This document shows positions 1 to 13,600 of a stretch of DNA of 64,000 bases, piece by piece. The stretch is taken from NCBI RefSeq assembly GCF_949628265.1, contig NC_088790.1, forward strand, positions 1,740,545-1,804,544, given 5' to 3'. The stretch is from Cloeon dipterum (Eukaryota > Arthropoda > Insecta > Ephemeroptera > Baetidae). Position 1 is the stretch's first letter. Every line of letters starts with the position of its first letter. The translations under genes and the position numbers were made by a program. Under the pieces are notes generated by a model, which saw only the letters and a list, made by a program, of their open reading frames with translations, was not told the origin of the DNA and searched no databases.

Positions 1-240
1 ACAATTCGGCAGAAAAGAGAAACACAAAATTTCGGTTTTCCGAGTGAGCAATCAAACCGTGCTCTCAAAGTCAAATATCCGGCGCTCGCGAGCGAGCGTT
101 TCGAAATGATCAACTGAACAGCGGCGAGCACTCGAAAACACAAATTGTGCCCACCGCCAATTGGACCGCGTCCAGGTGCAGCTTTGCAAACACGAATTTT
201 CGGCCGGGCGCGTCCATTCAATCCGATTTCCCAGCCGGGA

Positions 241-243
241 GAG

Positions 244-290
<47 letters not shown>
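241..290. repeat. (GA)n microsatellite
   Basis: About 50 bp of uninterrupted GA, extending an irregular GAGAGCGAGA lead. Frames through it look coding only because GA repeats read as Arg-Glu. Confidence 0.97.
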
Positions 291-294
<4 letters not shown>

Positions 295-1018
295 AAGGGC
301 TGGCGCGTGGATTTTTGCGCAAAAGTGGAGCCGCCACCGGTGCCATTCATTAACTCAGCCGGCTCCAGTTAATTACGTTGTCGCGGACAATAGCCGGGAC
401 GGGACCGAAACGAACGAACGAGCGGCGGAGCGAATTTTGCAAAAGCTTCGTTTCAATACAAACCCACCCCCGCGCGCCCTCCCTCTCATTCGGTCTCGCT
501 GGCTCGTCGCTGCTACTCTCACTCGGGGCTGTTTACCAGATTAACAAATAATAATGTGTATTACAGCACATGCACGCCACCTGGGGCTCTTAAACATTTG
601 CAAATTTCCCAATTACACGCGTTTCTGGCCGTTTTAAATTGCGAGGGGGATTATTTACGCCGCCGCTTGTCATAAAAATGTGGCGAAGCTCGGCTGCAAA
701 TCACTCGCGCGAGCACGAGTTTTGATTTCTGCCCGTACATTCACGCTAATTGGATTTGCTGCGGCGGGCGAATCCAGTTTTCATTCGCATTCAATTAAAA
801 CACGTGCCAATACAAAAATTTAATTGCTCAAAATCGCACGTGCGGCAATTATTGCAGAGATAAATCAGCCCGCAGCCAATTTCACTGACGATACGATGGC
901 CTTTCCGACAACTTTCTTTGCGGCTTGTGGTGGCATTTGCAAAGGCAAAATGTCACATGGTCAGCTTGACCTTTTCCTCAGAATGACCATCAGCGTCTTA
1001 TCTCCTAGCTAGCTCTGA

Positions 1019-1137
1019 CAATGGGGCGGATCACGGCACCGTTTTTAAGCTAGACCTTGAAACACTGTACAATGCTGGCCTTATGCCCAGCGTTGCCATT
1101 TTCTCAAGGTTGCGTTGCCGTGATCCACCCCAATGAG
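1019..1137. repeat. Small foldback element
   Basis: Ends are inverted: plus-strand CAATGGGGCGGATCACGGCA at the left and its near-complement at 1116-1137. A second nested pair (about 1053-1078 and 1087-1111, around CCTTGA/TCAAGG) makes nearly the whole element a hairpin. It is size-matched to a very short MITE, but no second copy was seen. Confidence 0.6.
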
Positions 1138-1399
1138 TTACTCTAATTTCAATCGATTTTGAATAGATAAATCGATGAATAATTATTGGTTATGAAACGT
1201 TCACATTATATTGACGTTGCCAGAGCGGGAAATTTGAAATGTAGGCGTGCCACGAGTCACATTTAAGTGCGGGAGAGTCGTAAAATTTCCGTTTTTCAGC
1301 TTAAATTCTTTTTGAAAATATATTGTATTGATGACTGTACAGTTTTTTTTGTTTACACCTCACTGCGCACTGGATTTGAGAGTTAATCACCCTGAAACC

Positions 1400-1700
1400 A
1401 CTTCAGTGCATCGTGGGACGTTCAGACGAGTAAAATGGTGTGCAGTTTTTGAAAATAGAACAATTAGAACCTGAGATTTATTAAATGGTACAGCCTGAAA
1501 AAAAGAACGTTTTTCACCAAATCTCGACTTCTAAGAAGCAGATTTGCAAAAATGACACTTCCTTCGACTCGTCATGACTACCCCTAGATAGCAAAAGCAA
1601 AATAGGGATGCAACCCCTTTCAACCCCTTTAAAATTCAAATATTGAAAGTGAATGAGCAATATCCACAACAACCACGCTATCAAATCATTGAACGTGCAA
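1400..1700. repeat. Repeat related to the 4870-5420 foldback
   Basis: Shares phrases with 4870-5420: an AAATCTCGACTTCTAA block, CCCTAGATAGC and CCCCTTTCAACCCCTTT. The left part around 1420-1480 runs in inverted sense to the right part, as in the other copy. Confidence 0.5.
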
Positions 1701-1859
1701 TTAAAAGTGAAATTGCAATGAAGGCGAGACTGGTGTGTCGATACAATTTGTCTGGGTGGCGGTGGAAGCACGCCCTTGCCCTTGCAACGCCGGCACAGAG
1801 GTGAAAGTTGTTGATTCGAGAGCCCGTGAGTGAGCGGGGCGCATTGGAAACAAACCCTG

Positions 1860-1863
<4 letters not shown>

Positions 1864-1914
<51 letters not shown>
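1864..1914. repeat. (CT)n microsatellite
   Basis: About 50 bp of perfect CT on the plus strand. Confidence 0.97.
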
Positions 1915-1916
<2 letters not shown>

Positions 1917-2530
1917 ATGCTCGTCGTGCACACGTATTTCGGGCGCGCGCGCGTTTAATCCGGTGCACGTGCTGTCGCGCCGGCGTTTGTGTCTTTCGTG
2001 ACAAATCCAACGGCAGACAATAAGGGAGGATGCCCGCCAAATGATTTAATTACCAAAAATCGATACGCGCGCGGTGTGTGTCGTGCTGCATGATTTTCGC
2101 CGCCGCCGCCGCCGCGGTGAAATGTTGTGCGAGCTGCATAAATAACAGGCTTCGACGGAGGCAGAGGCGGAATTCATTAGGCCATTGTCTGCCCGCGCGC
2201 GCGGCTTTTTCTGGATGAAAGTACAGCCAGCGTACGTGCGCACTTACGTAAATGTTTTCCGTTTCAATTACGACAATGTAATTTGCCGGCGTGTATTTGC
2301 ACAGTAGGCGCACTCGAGAGCACTTTTTCTGCACGCCGAGTGGATGTGCAAATTCAAAAAAGCGCTCTGTTGTTTAATTAATGAATTCGCAATTGGCGCA
2401 GTAATTTTACTCTCAACTGACTTTCTCGTTTCGTTCGTTTCGTATTCGCCCTCATTAAAATTGCACGTGTATTTTTTATTCAATTCCGCGTCGTTAGGAT
2501 AACCCGGCGCCCATCCTTGAATCTGATTAT

Positions 2531-2551
2531 CTCTCCTCTCTCTCTCTCCTC

Positions 2552-2639
<88 letters not shown>
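2531..2639. repeat. Interrupted (CT)n tract
   Basis: About 110 bp of CT repeats broken by CCT and CAT triplets; the longest pure polypyrimidine region in the window. Confidence 0.95.
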
Positions 2640-2644
<5 letters not shown>

Positions 2645-3119
2645 TGCTTTGCAGTCCGCATTTCCATTTGGCGCCGGATGAAAATTTCATACGCAATAAA
2701 TTGCCTGCTCTCTGTTTGCTTAATTTTGCTACGTTTTTTTTTATTTTTTCCCTTAATGACGTTGGCATCAAATTGTGTTATTTGAACTCGCGCGCGCCGT
2801 TTAAAAGCTCCGCCGACCGTGAAAATGTTGCTTTTTTCCCTCGATTATAATTTTGATGCGAGAGTGCTCATTACGCCAAAGCTGCTTTACCCTCAGGGCC
2901 CTCCACTTCTTCATTTCCTCCCTCCAAATCATAATAATTGGCCATGAGTTTTTTGTCAATTTCGACAGATTGTTTGTTTTTCTTGTGCCAATAAACTGAT
3001 TTTCGCTTAATACACAATGTTTAACCCTTTTTAGAGGAAATTTTCGGTTCTCTTAAACACAAAATCAATTTTGAAATCGAAAACACGTCTACATGATTTT
3101 CTGTTAACTTGAAGAGGGG

Positions 3120-3690
3120 AATTTCGTGGGAAAAATGGGCCATGGTTCAACGAATAATTTAAAAAAAGAAAGCGTGATGATTCTTAAAAAGCGAAGGAAA
3201 ATCATATAATTTACTTTTTTGCTTAGAATTCTTGAAATTGTGGGCGTGGTTCAGAAAAAAGGGCATGGTACGAGTCTGATATGTCCCAGAGAACCGAAAA
3301 ATAGCTTTATTTGGCTTTTGTTAACTTCGAAAAACTCTCAAGAATTTTAAATTGGGGGCGAAAGTCTTAGGAAAATTAAAAGAGGCGTGGCGCTTGTTAA
3401 AAAGCGCGGGAAAATTGTAGAATGCGATGTTTTTGCTTGTAATTTGCGGGAATTTTGAAATGACTCACCGTTGAATTATAATAGTAGGCATAGAAAGTGT
3501 TCAAAAGCGCGGGAAAATTGATTTTACTGACTAAAAAGAACTCGGGGCAATTTTTCAATGGGTGCGTGGCTCCCCAGAGAATTTTAACACGGGTCGAGAA
3601 GCGCGGGAAAATCGTAAAATAAAGAAAAACACCATGAAATTTTAAAAGGGGGTTGGGTTTTACCTTCAAATCATAAAGAAAGCTTCGCAC
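3120..3690 (-). repeat. 110-bp dispersed repeat block, reverse orientation
   Basis: Several units reading GCGCGGGAAAAT, GAATTTTGAAATG and GGGCGTGG on the plus strand, the complement of the forms found to the right. Confidence 0.85.
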
Positions 3691-4869
3691 GTGGGAAAAT
3701 TCGAAATTGAACTTTTTAACTGAATTCCTGATCAATTTACCTGCATGTGTTCCAGTTTTGAAATACACGATTCGTGCTGGATGTCAGCATAAAAAACGCT
3801 AATTTTCAATTGTCAAAAGCCAATATTTTACATGCCCCAACAAAAACAGGCGAATTGGCCCTCCGTCCAATTACGATCAAGTGTTGTTTCACCGAACAAT
3901 AAACTTGACAGCATATATTGCGCCAGCGGCGATTGCCAGCATATTCAAATTCCAGGCACGCGTAGATGTAGTTATATTATGTCTCTCGGCGCGATTTTTG
4001 TTTCAAAAACTAATATATTCAAGACTTGTCAACAATGAAAATTAATTAACTCGGGAGGGAAGCATCCCTTCTTGCACACGCTTAACTATTGCAACAACTA
4101 GACGCACGCACACAAGTTGATTCTCTGGAAATGTACATTTTGGTTAATTATTGGCTTATTACGAACAATCCATTCTGGCGTGGCGCTCGGGAAACATATT
4201 GTACGATTCGGGTCGCGTCGAATAATTACACGCGGCGCCCCTCTTGTCTCGCGCGCGGCTTTTGTGCCGGCAGCCTGCAACACACCGACAAATTTCCAAA
4301 TGCGACGCGCATTTCTCGTCCTGACAGCAGCCAGCCGGCAGTTTCTAATTAAATGATGCGGTTTTCCCAACTTTCGATTTCAATTAGGTTCTGTTTAGCT
4401 CTCGTGCGCGCGCGTTAATTGCATTTGCGTTAATTCTGACTGAGACGTCAATGTTTACCGCAGTTGAGAGGATTTTCCGCTCGACAAGTTCAGGCCAAAT
4501 CCGGCGGCTGCCGCACACCGCGCCGAGCCGCGCGTTATGTTTGTTATAAGGAGCCGCGAGAAGAAGCCCCTCGATGCGCAACGCCAGTTAAATAGTTTCC
4601 GCCTGCACTGGCTCACTGTCTCCTTTGTCGACGAGTGTATCAAGTATACATACATACACACATTGTTATACGTTGCGCGCCTCAAGCGACGTGTTGCCTT
4701 CCGAATTCCAATAGCTGCCGGCGCAAACACTCCGCGAAAGGGGTCCCTCGCAAATTCACATCAAAACTTCTATCTAAATTAACTGCATTTTATTAGACAA
4801 TATTTATAACAATAATACAGAAACAGATCAACTTGAAAATTACAGAGTGGTGTTATTTTAGTTTTCGCA

Positions 4870-5420
4870 AAATTCCAGTAAAAAAAATTTCGATTTCGGG
4901 TTTTTTGCACCTCCAAATCTCGGGCTCTAAGAGTTAGAATTGCATAAAATACCTACCGTTACGCTCGCCTCAACCTACCCTAGATAGCTGAAGGATTTTT
5001 TGGGTGATCAACCCTCATCCCCCTTCCACCCCATGCATAGAAGTAACGGAAAAATCGCGTCACATTGCACATTCAGCTAACTTTCTCACTCTCTTGAGTT
5101 AAAAAAACTACCCCAAATACCATTGGCGATCTAGGGGAGGTTGAGACGAGTCGAGTGATGTGCATTTTTGGCAATTCTCACTGTTAGAACCAGCGATTTA
5201 GCGATTGGAATGTTGACGAAAATTCGAAAATTTTGATTTTTGCTAATATTGTCGCTGACAAATCTCGAGTTCTAACCATCAGAATTGCAAAAACTACCCA
5301 CCGTTAGATTCGTCTCAACCTCCACTAACCAGCTTAAGTTTCTAGAGGTTGCTTACCCCCTCCCCTTTCAACCCGTTTACTACACTTTTGAAAATAAAAA
5401 TTAATGTATGCTTCCTTGTA
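4870..5420. repeat. Foldback repeat with inverted arms
   Basis: The segment around 5130-5200 (GGGGAGGTTGAGACGAGTCG to TTAGAACCAGCGATTTA) is inverted in 5262-5335 (AAATCTCGAGTTCTAAC to CGTCTCAACCTCC). A further copy of the right arm lies at 4910-4990. Confidence 0.6.
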
Positions 5421-5685
5421 AACTTTTTAAAAATTTCGATATTTTAAAGCTATTTTATGCACTCCCAAGGAAATTGCGGAGACAGGAAATTCAAAATTTA
5501 AAATCCATTGATGAATCCAACGCAGGGGCAATGTACTGTCTTCTTTTTTAATTAACTGCTGTGCAAATGAAGTTCTGACAGTGCGTTTTCACCAAATGGC
5601 AAATAGTGAGATAGGAGCGTATAGAATGTTTGCCTTAAACAAGTTTTGTGCGTGCGCTTGAGGGGTGCAACGTGTAGACTCGTGT

Positions 5686-5688
<3 letters not shown>

Positions 5689-5756
<68 letters not shown>
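5689..5756. repeat. (CT)n microsatellite
   Basis: About 68 bp of perfect CT, the longest uninterrupted dinucleotide tract here. Confidence 0.97.
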
Positions 5757-5759
<3 letters not shown>

Positions 5760-7019
5760 GCGTCAAGCAGCAGTTCAACACCCTCGGCTTTGTGCGCTGA
5801 TTGTAATTGATGGCGGAGAGAGCTCTCGCGTTTGTTTTGCTTTTGTTGATTTGTTTATTCTGCAAATGTGTTTGGATAGGCTAATGTTTATACTGAAGGT
5901 AGAAATTGGCCCCGAATCCGATATTAAATGCTGGCATTGTCTTTCTTAGCTGCATGCAAAAGCAGCCAAATCGCATTAATATAAATTGGAATGCAGTTGC
6001 ACTGGCGTTTGTTTAGGCGCACCGGCCGGTCTGCGCGAAAGGCGAAAGGGTTGCTTCAACTTTGATGAACACACCGGGTGCACCTCGAAAAATAACACCC
6101 TCTCTCGCCCCCGGGGAGGTCCGAACTCGAATTACTCTCGCTGGATTTGCATTTCTGAACTATAATGGACTTGCGCCGCGCGCGAGAGTTAAACAGCTTT
6201 TCTTGAGCCTTTGTCTTGGTAAGACGTGTTGATTTTCATTTAAAATTCAAATTGCAGGCGCAGGGTGCAGCTTTGAATGCGAATGACAATTGCGCGCGAC
6301 TGGACTCTGCGGACGCAAAGATAATTGCAACTTCAAAGTCTTGCGGTGCATTGCGCACATCTCTCATCGCATTAGTGCCGCATCTTTGCATTTACCATAT
6401 CGTGTCCGTTCCTGCACGTCGAATAATCTTAAGCAGCAGCACAGACGTATTTGCATTTTACTACTCCGCTCAAATACATATCAAAAGATTATGCAAATTT
6501 ATTTTGACTAATAATTCCGAGTCTTTGAAGTGGAATCATCATTAGGGCTGTTGCATTTAGACGATCAACGTCTCCCAGAACTTGTGTCGTAATCGTAAAA
6601 GAACACTAACACGACGAATCATGAAAATTTAAACCCTTAACCTGTTCTACAATCAATTTTGAGAAGTTCTAAATTTAAGTGAAAAAGCCGTGTGTTTCGT
6701 TTCCACTTAAAACCAGTTGTCAACTTTGTTCCCTTTCTCTTCACAATAATATAGATTAGAAAAAGACAAATCGAATGACTATCTCAAAAATGCATCTCGC
6801 GTTCGTTGGTAAAATGGTTAAAAAAATCAAAATAAAATGTGTTCTTTTTTAATTGGTGCCTCAAGATTTTTTGAAAATTTTGCTGTTTTTAAATCGAAAA
6901 ATACACCCGCTAGATTCTTTGTGTCACAGTGACCGCTGCGAGAAGGCGAAACTCGCGGCCACTTTGAAAGAGGGGCGTTGTTCCCCGGGATATTATGTCA
7001 TTGTCATGTGTCACAAAGC

Positions 7020-7210
7020 GTGGGAAAATCTTTAACTTGACGAATACACTTAAGACAGACGAAAATTTTTAAACGGGGGCGTCGTTCTCTAAACAATTGA
7101 TAAAAGAAGGCGAGGCGTGGCACGTGTTGAATAGCGCGAGAAAATCGTAAAATAATAAGTTATTTCTGGAATCCACGGGAATTTTGAAAAGGGGCGTGGT
7201 TACCCTGTAC
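7020..7210 (-). repeat. 110-bp dispersed repeat block, reverse orientation
   Basis: About two units (AAGCGTGGGAAAATC, GGGGGCGTCGTT, GAATTTTGAAAAGGGGCGTGG), ending 480 bp before an hdc exon. Confidence 0.8.
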
Positions 7211-7686
7211 CCAGTTACCAAGATTTCCATATAAAATAATGATTAGATTGAAAATATACCAATTTTATGAAAATTGATTCTAGAAACCATCCATCTACAT
7301 AAAACCTCAGCTTAAAAGTAGTAATTATTATTGCGTGATAAAGAAAATCAGAGTCTTGGATGAAAGGCAAATCCATTGATTTAAAATGAAAAAAGTGCTG
7401 TCGAATCAAATGGAAAGACTCATTCCGCGGGAAGAGATCCAAAGTAATGCTCGCTGAGAGTAGTAAATCGGAACGATCGTCAGTAGCGGACACGTTTCCC
7501 TGGCAATCGGCAATCGGCGATTGGCTTTTTAGTGCCGAGTGCAGATTGCAGCGAAGATGTTGTTTAGTCACCACAATTTGATTGGCTGCGCACTTTTGAT
7601 GATGTGCCGAAGCGCAGCCGGGGCTAATTTAATAAAATGCGATTGCAATGACGATTTTACGACTTCATCTGATTTTATGTTCGCAG

Positions 7687-10600
7687 GAGCCCGTCGGGAA
7701 AAGGCTTGTTCGCTCGGCGGCAGGACTTCTCGTCGTTCAACATCCTACCCAGACACAAGGTCAACTCGTACCACATCAAGGTGAGAGCCAATAAAGTGCT
7801 TGAGAAAGTTGAAAGAAAAGCCAGCCCCTTTCATCCCCCAGACGGACGCAATCCGCTGCAGACGCGCGGCACTCAAACCCTCCCAAGTGTGAATGCTCGT
7901 CGGCCGACATAAAATTATCATTAAACAGGCTTGTTTTATGTTTTATCGCCCCAAAGAAAGAGAATGCGTAGCCCGAGTGTTTGTGTGTATGTGTGTTTGC
8001 ATTTATTTCCGCACATCTCTCTTTTACGAGCTCTGCCCAGACCATAGTATATACGTATGTACTTAGGGGCGTCTGTCTGTGCTGTGCACTTTATAATGCG
8101 AGCGAGCGAGCGAGCGAGAACGTTCTTTCCGGCGCGCAGACAGCCGGCCCCGAGTCGTTAAACTCTCGCAATTTTCAGGGTTTATCCGGCTCACCTTAAA
8201 AGCCCCATCGCATAAAAATAAAAAACACAATAAAACTTTCCAATTGCGAAATTGTACAGAAAACTTGCATTTGCCGGTTTCTCCGAGCCGACAACCGGAA
8301 CTGCACTCGTAAAACGTGCAGGTCCCTTGTGCCGTATATTTTTCCGCCGCGCCTGCTTTTACAAATTATCAACATTATTTTTTACGCGTAAACTCGCGCT
8401 TCTCGTAAATATCACTGCCGAGAATCCAAACAAACCCCCTCCCCCTCCCCGTGGACTTTAAACAAAAATAATAATGTAATCAATCTGCGAGAAAAAGGTG
8501 CGTAAATGGCGGGAATTTTGAAATGAGGGCGTAGTTCCTTTGATGGTTAATAATGATGGCGTGGCATTCCATAAACTTCTGTTTTAAATTTAATATTAGT
8601 GAGTCAGTTTTCAAAACAGCTTTTCCGGAAAATCGGGTAAAGGAAAAACTTGGAGTGGTCGGATTTCAATAAATTAATGTTACACTGTTGGAATCTACTA
8701 CTGCTAATATAAATCGATCGATAAACTTTTCAGCCACAAAAGTAGACTACGAACAATCGGTTTTCAGCAAAATGCGGTAAGCGATAATTTACAAGGGAAA
8801 TTGCGTTTCTCGAGACTGTAAAATTTGGAAGCCCCTTTTACGCAGCACTTGAAACAAGAATGATGTAATCAATTTACAAGAAACTTTTTTAATGATGCTG
8901 CATAAAAATCTCGTTTGTATTCGGGGCTCGCGCGTCCGCGGAGTTTAATCAGGGTAAAAGGCAGGCCGGGGCAGCTGCGAGCGGAACAAAAGCGAGCCGT
9001 GTAAAACAATCATTGTTCGCTTCTCTGGACAATCAATATCGAATTTCGCAAGTCATGTGTTTTCGACAAATTTCCGCCCCCGCTAGAGTTTAACACTTAA
9101 TAAAAAGTTATAATACGCTCCCTCGGCTGGCTCAACTTGTTGGATTTCCCGTTGCACCCCTCCCTGACTCAGACACAGGTCTGTCGCGGCCGCTCACCGC
9201 ACACTAAAAATATGCCCCTAGAATTGCGTCCGACGCAGCGCAGCAGAATATTTCGATTAGATTACCGAGACACACGGCAGCACCGGCAAACTTGCTGATT
9301 CCAGACAATTTCGCCCCGAGAGGGTTGCTGCTGTCGGCGTCTCGGTTGCATTTACATCTACAAAGGGTGTGTTTTAATGGGGGCGCAGTCTCGTCCGCAC
9401 CGCGCGCGTCGGGCCCTCTTGATTGGCCCGAAAAGAACAGGATCTGCATCTCCGCGCGGTCCCCACGGAACAAATTCGAAGAAAGACGCGATCATTAAGA
9501 ATTGTATAATGCGATTCGATGAGGATTAATGCTGAACAAAGTAGCATCACTTTCAATAAAAGAAAAGTTTTCGGACTAACTATTTGTTGTAGAAATATCA
9601 CATTCGACATTTATGAACAATTTTAAAAGAAAATTTTGCTCAGAATTTAAATCTATTTTTTATCTGCGGATAAAATCATTGAAAGAGCAGGCTCTCGGTT
9701 TTTTTTGCGCACATCCCTTTGCTGCCGAATCAGCAACTCGACACACGTGGTACTTAGAGGCGCCGGTTGTTGAAATTGAAGGCGCCATCTACACCGTTTT
9801 TTGTGTGTGTTCAAGTGCCAGATCCTCTTTCATCGTCTGATCCCGGCTCTGCGACAAGCTTTGATGACGGCAACAGCCAAATTATGTGCTAAAAAGAACT
9901 TTTTACTTTTTGCCATACTGATATAAACTGGAAATCGCTAAAACAATAATAATTACGATCTACACGCTTTCGCAATTAAAATGCTCTAGAAAAGTGGTTG
10001 AATTCAATTCAATTCATGTTTATTAATTAATTTTATGGCATGTCATTACAATATAGATCAGGGGGAATCTTGTTTACATTGCGGGCATCCACTTGCAATA
10101 CGAAATTTTAATAAACCTTACATTTTTTAAATCTGCTCAGCGAAATGAATCGAATGATGGGTCACTTTGAAACTTTTCGTGATTTTTCCAAAATTTTCCA
10201 TGGAAAAGTGTTGGGAAAAAGATCACGTGCAAAATTAAACGGCTTGTTGTACATTTTTTTAATTGTTGAGATGATTTCCATCAAGTTTATCTTTATTTTA
10301 GCTGTTTAATTTAACATAATTTGGTTAGCTTTTAAAACTGCTTTTCCGGAAAATTGGGATGAGGATAAACACTGAAAGTAATCGGATTTGAATGAATGTT
10401 ACGTTTATTAAATCTGCTCAGCGAGACGAATCGAATCATTCATGATTTCCATACTTTCGAATAAGTTTGTGATTTTCCCAGGGAAAAATAGCCAAGAAAA
10501 ATCTCACGCAGAGATGAAAGCGACTTTTAGTAGAGTTTTAAAACTTTTAAATATATTTTTTATATAATCTGGTTTTATTTTGGCCCTTAAATACGAGTTA

Positions 10601-13600
10601 AATTTGTTAAAAAATTCCTCTGTTAACTAAACGAAATCAAAACATGTTTAAAATTTCCAATTTCATCAGCTTTTTGAATTTGGCAAGATTTAAGCTGTGC
10701 GAGCAGATGTGTGACTGGAAATTCACCCTCTGTTGTTTCGCGAAATGAGTTTCGGGGAGAATCTTGGCACTCCCCGCCTTTCGCAGCGCGCACCCTTGGC
10801 GCCTCTCTCTCTCTCTGGCCGCGCGGAGAAAGTAAGCATGTAGAGAGAGCGAGTGCATGCAGACAGTATGTCAAGAGTAGATTGCAATAATAATACCGGT
10901 GCGCGGCAAATTGCGCATGGGTGACATTCAGCTATCGATCCCTGGCGGGCGGGCGGGCTGCGGGCGCAGCAGCAGTGCCAGCGCAGCTACAATACAACTT
11001 AATACTTTGCAACCCTTTGGCTCGCTCCCGGCCGACGGGGGGACGGGGAGGGATGGATGCACTTTTGCGAAACGCCGCGCGTCTGCCCATCTGTCTGCCG
11101 AGCACGTCGCTTGCTTTTTTTGCTCCTTTTGTGTCGGCGCCGCCGCGACCGTGGGCACGTGTATCGCTTTTCGATTGGCCCTCTCACCCGATAAAATGAC
11201 ATTTTTTCTTCTTTTTTCCGAGCAAAGAATGAGCATAAGAGAATTGCGGAGGGTGCGGCGGGTGCGGCGTGCATACCAAAAGGGGTGAGACACTTTGTTG
11301 GATTTATTTATTGTGTGGGAACCTCGTTTTCGGCGAATTTATTTTCTGCGGCCTTTCAACTGATTGAATGCTTTTTTACATATAAGGGCGGGGGAGCGAG
11401 CGCACGTCTCACTCAATCCCGAAGGTGCATTCCTTTGCCGTTTGCCGAGCCGAGCTGAGGGAGCGCATGCATTATATGCAGACGAGCGGAAATTCGACAA
11501 AAGCCAGCAGTTTCATCATAGGAAATTGCCCATTTGCCTACGAGTTTATTGCATTTTTCAGTTCACTCGAGGGCGAAATTCACAAAATTTGCATCTCTAA
11601 CGAGGACGGACCGAAAATTTTGACAATCGCATAAAAAGAGAGATTAGCAAGAGTCTTAAAATCACAGATCATTAAGCTTGAAAGGGCAAAAAATGGAATG
11701 AAAGCCTCATTAAAGATGAAAACACAATTCGACAAAGATGATTCGACAATTTAAATAATGAAAAATATTCAATATTCCATTTTAACCGTTGAAATTATGA
11801 AATTATATTAATTTTTCTATCGATAAACACGTCTATTGAAAAGAAAATGGTAAAATATGACGCTTTTATTGAAGAAAATCGCGGGAATCATAACCTGGAG
11901 GCGTGATTCTTTGGACGTTTAAAAAGAAGGCATGGCACGTGCATTGCAAATGACGTTTTTGCAAAGCCCTCATTCCTATAATCCCGCGAAATATCGTGAA
12001 AATCGTCAAGTTCTACGCCATTCTTTTATGCCCACGCTTTGCGGTAGGTGTTAACGCCTTCTTTTTATAAATCTGGGGAAAGAGGGGCGTGTTTCAACTT
12101 CAGAGAGTTGCGGGAATTTTGAAATGTGATCCGTAGAAATTGAATAAAAAGCGTTGGAAAGCACAAAATTTGAGGTTTCAGCTAAAAACCCGATGATATC
12201 CGGTTGGTTGAGTATCAAGAGAGGGAATTATTTTGACCTAAAACTGAAAAGCTCCATAATATTTCAGTCTTTTTTATCCCTTTGAATACAAGCGTACACG
12301 TAGAAATAGATTTTGAGCAATGTTCTGCACACTCGGAAATTTGTACTCTTAACGAGGCTGAGCGAAATTGGAGAAAGAAGTGCATTTTGACAAGCTCATA
12401 AAAAGGGAGATTAAGTGAAATGCACTTATTTAGCATTGTGCAGAGTCAGGCGTTGTCTTAAAATCACAGATCATTAAGCTTGCACGCGGGCAAAAAATGG
12501 AAAAGGAAAAGCTGCGCGCAGCATTAAAGAGGAAAACCATAAATTCGCATCAGAGTCATTAACGAGTGAACTTTGTTTGCAAGTAAATTTTTGGGGGAGC
12601 GAAGCAACTCTTTAAGATGTGCAAAGAGCACATTTATTATTTACAAATGCTGACGAAAGGCATTTAAAAGGACGTAGAGAGGGTGGGGAAGAACGCGATT
12701 CGGGCGGAGAGCTAAACTTGCGTAAATTTCCCGTGCAGATCGCTGGAGCAGAAATTCCCAGTTATTTATTTTTTTGTCTCCTTTCCTGCGCACACGCCGC
12801 AAAGTCAACTTTTTTTGCTGGATGCAACTCAATTTATTTGGCTCCAGCGCAGCCAAAAAAATGCTTATCAAACACGTAATCAAGGAAAACACCGCGTTCG
12901 CCCGGAAGTACACGCACGAAAGGAAATGGGCTGCGAGTGACAAATGAAAGTAATCCGTAACGCTCGTTTCAAATAGATTATCGCGACGCTCGCTATTTTT
13001 CACTGGCAAAGCAACGACAGATAGAGCCTGCAGTTTACTTAACTCTGAGGTACATGCGTCCGTGTTGCACCCCACACGTGTTATTCTTTCAACTATTTTC
13101 TTCTGTGCCTGCAAGAAGCAAGAATTTTTATTTTTAAAAACAGGCGTTTTACAGCAAAACAATTAAATTAAAATTGTAGCTGAAGATATCTGGAAATAAT
13201 TATTTGTACGATTTTCCCCCGTTTTGCAACACTTACTACGCCATATTTTCAACAGAAACGTAAAATCTTGTGATTTTCCAGCGTTTTGTTGTTGGTTTCA
13301 CGCCTTCTTTTACAAATTTCTGAGGAACAACCAGGCCCCTATTCCGCAAAGTCTCATGAAGGATGTAAAATTTTACGATACTCCCGTGATAATCACGCCT
13401 TCTATTACGAATTGCTGGGAAACCAAGCCCGTATTTCAAAATAGCCACAAAGTTGCATGAAAAACGTCAAATTATACGATTTTTCCGCGCTTTTCAGCTC
13501 GTGCCATGCTTCCATTTTTAATATCCCGCAAAAACCATGCCTGCTTTTCAAATTTCCCGCGTTTTTATGAAGGAAATTTCATATTATATGATTTTCCCGC

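Larger units (their letters stand above)
1..7686 (+). other. Non-coding stretch upstream of the first visible hdc exon (probable hdc intron)
   Basis: No protein family is recognisable. The stretch holds long (GA)n/(CT)n tracts, two foldback structures, and two blocks of the 110-bp repeat in reverse orientation. The rest is unremarkable sequence in which I see nothing. It is called intron because the exon at 7687 begins with a splice acceptor in mid-codon. Confidence 0.6.

Noticed and set aside
161..544. Open frame of 127 codons with an Arg-Glu run
   Set aside because: The run is the translation of the (GA)n microsatellite; the rest shows no family. The same holds for frames over 1514-1933, 2268-2771 and 5635-5949.
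12641..13162. 173-codon minus-strand frame in the hdc intron
   Set aside because: No recognisable domain, no matching exons, low-complexity flanks.
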